Assembly (NCBI RefSeq): GCF_900009145.1 | Contig: NZ_LN889813.1 | Coordinates: 495,005-559,004, forward strand | Direction: 5' to 3' | DNA: 64,000 nucleotides | Source: Planktothrix tepida PCC 9214 | GTDB taxonomy: Bacteria > Cyanobacteriota > Cyanobacteriia > Cyanobacteriales > Microcoleaceae | Shown here: piece by piece, positions 62,610 to 64,000 of the stretch | How positions within the stretch are numbered: the first letter of the stretch is position 1 | How the letters are laid out: every line of letters begins with the position of its first letter | Position numbers and translations under genes: made by a program | Notes under the pieces: model-generated | What the model saw: the letters and a program-made list of their open reading frames with translations, nothing else | Databases searched by the model: none | What the model was told of the DNA's origin: nothing

Positions 62610-63926
62610 CTATAGCACCCGTAAAATACTCGGAATACTATCAATTGAATCTAGGCTTTTAATTTCATTTAATGCTTGATGGAAATTCCCCTCCAGAACA
62701 TCATGAGTCACGACTACTATTTCCGCTAAGTTTTCCTGAAATCCCGTTTGAACAATCGACTCTAAACTAACATTATGCTGGCCGAAACAGGTTCCGATGT
62801 TTCCAATCACCCCCGGAGAATCTTTCGTGAGAAAACGAACATAAAACCGGGTAATTAAATCCTCCATCGGTGCAATTTTACAATAATGTTGATGGGTACA
62901 ACTCATCAGTTCATGGGTAACAACAGGACTCACGATTTCTGCTTCTTGCATTTGCAGAACAGCGACAATATTTAACAAATCGGAAACGACAGCACTGGCC
63001 GTTGGCCCAGAACCAGCACCTCGTCCAAAAAACATCACCTGTCCAATGGGTTCACCTTCGACTAAAATCGCGTTGTAAACATCATTAATACTCGCTAACG
63101 GATGAACTTTAGGAACTAACGTGGGATGAACTCGAACAGATAATAAATCCTGTTCAGGAGTGGCGTGGGGATCTCGCGCGGCGATCGCGAGTAACTTAAT
63201 CACAAATCCCAATTTTTCCGCATAGGTAATATCCGTCGCCGTAACTTTTCTAATGCCTTCACAGTACACTTGTTCTAATTTAATTCTGCCTCCAAAAGCT
63301 AAAGAAGCCAGAATTGCAATTTTATCCCCAGCATCCAACCCATCAATATCGGCGGTGGGATCAGCTTCTGCATAGCCTAAGCGTTGAGCATCCGCTAAAA
63401 CATCAGCAAAATCTGCCCCTTCATTTTTCATCCGGGTCAAAATATAGTTAGTCGTCCCATTAATAATTCCCGTGACTTTATGAATTCGATTTGCGCCTAA
63501 CGACTGTTTTAAAGGTTGAATCACCGGAATTCCCCCCCCAACAGCGGCTTCTAAAAGAACATAAACGCCTTTTTGATTCGCCGCATCAAAAATTTCACTA
63601 CCATAGCGGGAAATCACGGCTTTATTAGCAGTAACAACGTGTTTGCCGTTTTCAATCGCTTGTAAAATTAGCGATCGCGCGGGTTCCAAACCGCCAATTA
63701 ATTCCACAATAATATCAACCGCCGGATCAATGACAATTTCTTCTAAATCCGTTGTTAATAAATATTCGGGTATATTCACACTGCGGGGTTTAGACAGCGA
63801 TCGCACGCCCACCCGATGCAAACTTAACTCCGATAACAACGGATGACGACCTTCTGGGTTCAACAAAATTTCAACGGTTCCCGTCCCAACGGTTCCCAGT
63901 CCTAATAAACCAATTTTAAAAACCAC
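62610..63926 (-). CDS. hom: Homoserine dehydrogenase
   Basis: Reduces aspartate semialdehyde to homoserine with NAD(P)H, on the way to threonine and methionine. 438 residues: Rossmann start KIGLLGLGTVGTGTVEILLN, NGKHVVTANKAVISRYGSEI, EAAVGGGIPVIQPLKQSLGA, the GIINGTTNYILTRM block, DPTADIDGLDAGDKIAILAS, and a C-terminal ACT domain (FYVRFLTKDSPGVIGNIGTC) for feedback control. The length and ACT tail are standard. Confidence 0.97.
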   Translation of the reverse strand: MVFKIGLLGLGTVGTGTVEILLNPEGRHPLLSELSLHRVGVRSLSKPRSVNIPEYLLTTDLEEIVIDPAVDIIVELIGGLEPARSLILQAIENGKHVVTANKAVISRYGSEIFDAANQKGVYVLLEAAVGGGIPVIQPLKQSLGANRIHKVTGIINGTTNYILTRMKNEGADFADVLADAQRLGYAEADPTADIDGLDAGDKIAILASLAFGGRIKLEQVYCEGIRKVTATDITYAEKLGFVIKLLAIAARDPHATPEQDLLSVRVHPTLVPKVHPLASINDVYNAILVEGEPIGQVMFFGRGAGSGPTASAVVSDLLNIVAVLQMQEAEIVSPVVTHELMSCTHQHYCKIAPMEDLITRFYVRFLTKDSPGVIGNIGTCFGQHNVSLESIVQTGFQENLAEIVVVTHDVLEGNFHQALNEIKSLDSIDSIPSILRVL

Positions 63927-63982
63927 GATTCCAAATTGTCCCTAACGCAAGGCTACACTCCCCATTTTGACATTATCAGGGA

Positions 63983-64000
63983 GTTATCAGTTATCAGTTA
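63983..64000. repeat. TTATCAG heptamer array reaching the window edge
   Basis: GTTATCA-GTTATCA-GTTA: the reverse-complement form of the AACTGAT array at 40313-40354. It lies upstream of hom and continues beyond the window. Confidence 0.85.

Overview
The window reads as chromosome of a filamentous, AT-rich cyanobacterium. The photosystem I gene psaL, the PAP/fibrillin, DUF3172 and pentapeptide families, a four-ACT aspartate kinase, a cyanobacteriochrome-type GAF protein, scattered GCGATCGC (HIP1) octamers and heptameric short tandem repeats all point that way. An Oscillatoriales genome of Planktothrix type is my best guess from codon style and repeat families; this is inference, not a database result. 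No rRNA, tRNA, CRISPR array or complete insertion sequence was seen.

Layout. 0-6.3 kb: TetR regulator with an efflux adaptor running off the left edge, dienelactone hydrolase, rsmH, and an accessory patch (nuclease-like protein, small acidic protein, repeat-bearing protein). 6.6-9.3 kb: small conserved gene and psaL, then a decayed zone with a dihydrofolate-reductase-family fragment, a cUUCGg hairpin, a structured RNA-like element and its degenerate second copy. 9.2-13.6 kb: a compact peptide-export locus, namely a C39-peptidase ABC exporter, a divergently placed double-glycine-leader precursor and an HlyD-type adaptor. 13.6-25 kb: NUDIX, AMIN protein, a toxin-antitoxin pair with a gutted PIN toxin, sulfonate-type binding protein, CadD-like transporter, group II intron remnant (domains V and VI), speD, pentapeptide protein, GHL10 protein, double-GT2 protein. 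25-35.6 kb: RTX-like protein, HEAT protein, TPR/OGT-like glycosyltransferase, and a two-gene signalling operon (a CHASE hybrid kinase with Hpt, then a GGDEF response regulator). 35.8-42.3 kb: a six-gene, tightly coupled operon whose first four genes match the order carbamoyltransferase / SxtJ / 54-residue DUF5989 protein / SGNH hydrolase known as sxtI-J-K-L in saxitoxin clusters, here without any saxitoxin core gene and with two further SGNH proteins. 42.5-44 kb: orphan toxin-like and immunity-like genes and a PH-domain protein. 44-50.7 kb: fibrillin, ferredoxin, hisZ, J-domain/TPR protein, ABC exporter, an unlisted 47-residue membrane peptide with a good terminator, MscS channel. 50.8-55.5 kb: a stand-alone GAF protein with both cyanobacteriochrome cysteines, facing two histidine kinases. 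55.9-64 kb: lysC and hom (aspartate pathway) flank a duplicated DUF29 gene. Each DUF29 copy carries the same downstream palindromic repeat pair, and a retropepsin-like gene with a small partner lies between the copies. A VCBS-repeat/M23 surface protein and an HTH-like protein complete this part.

The most interesting points are the peptide-export locus, the sxtIJKL-like operon outside a toxin cluster, the dual-cysteine photoreceptor candidate, and the gene-plus-palindrome duplication. Several genes here are too short or use starts that a simple ORF scan would miss: 39706-39870, 49715-49858, 16136-16285, 7733-7864.
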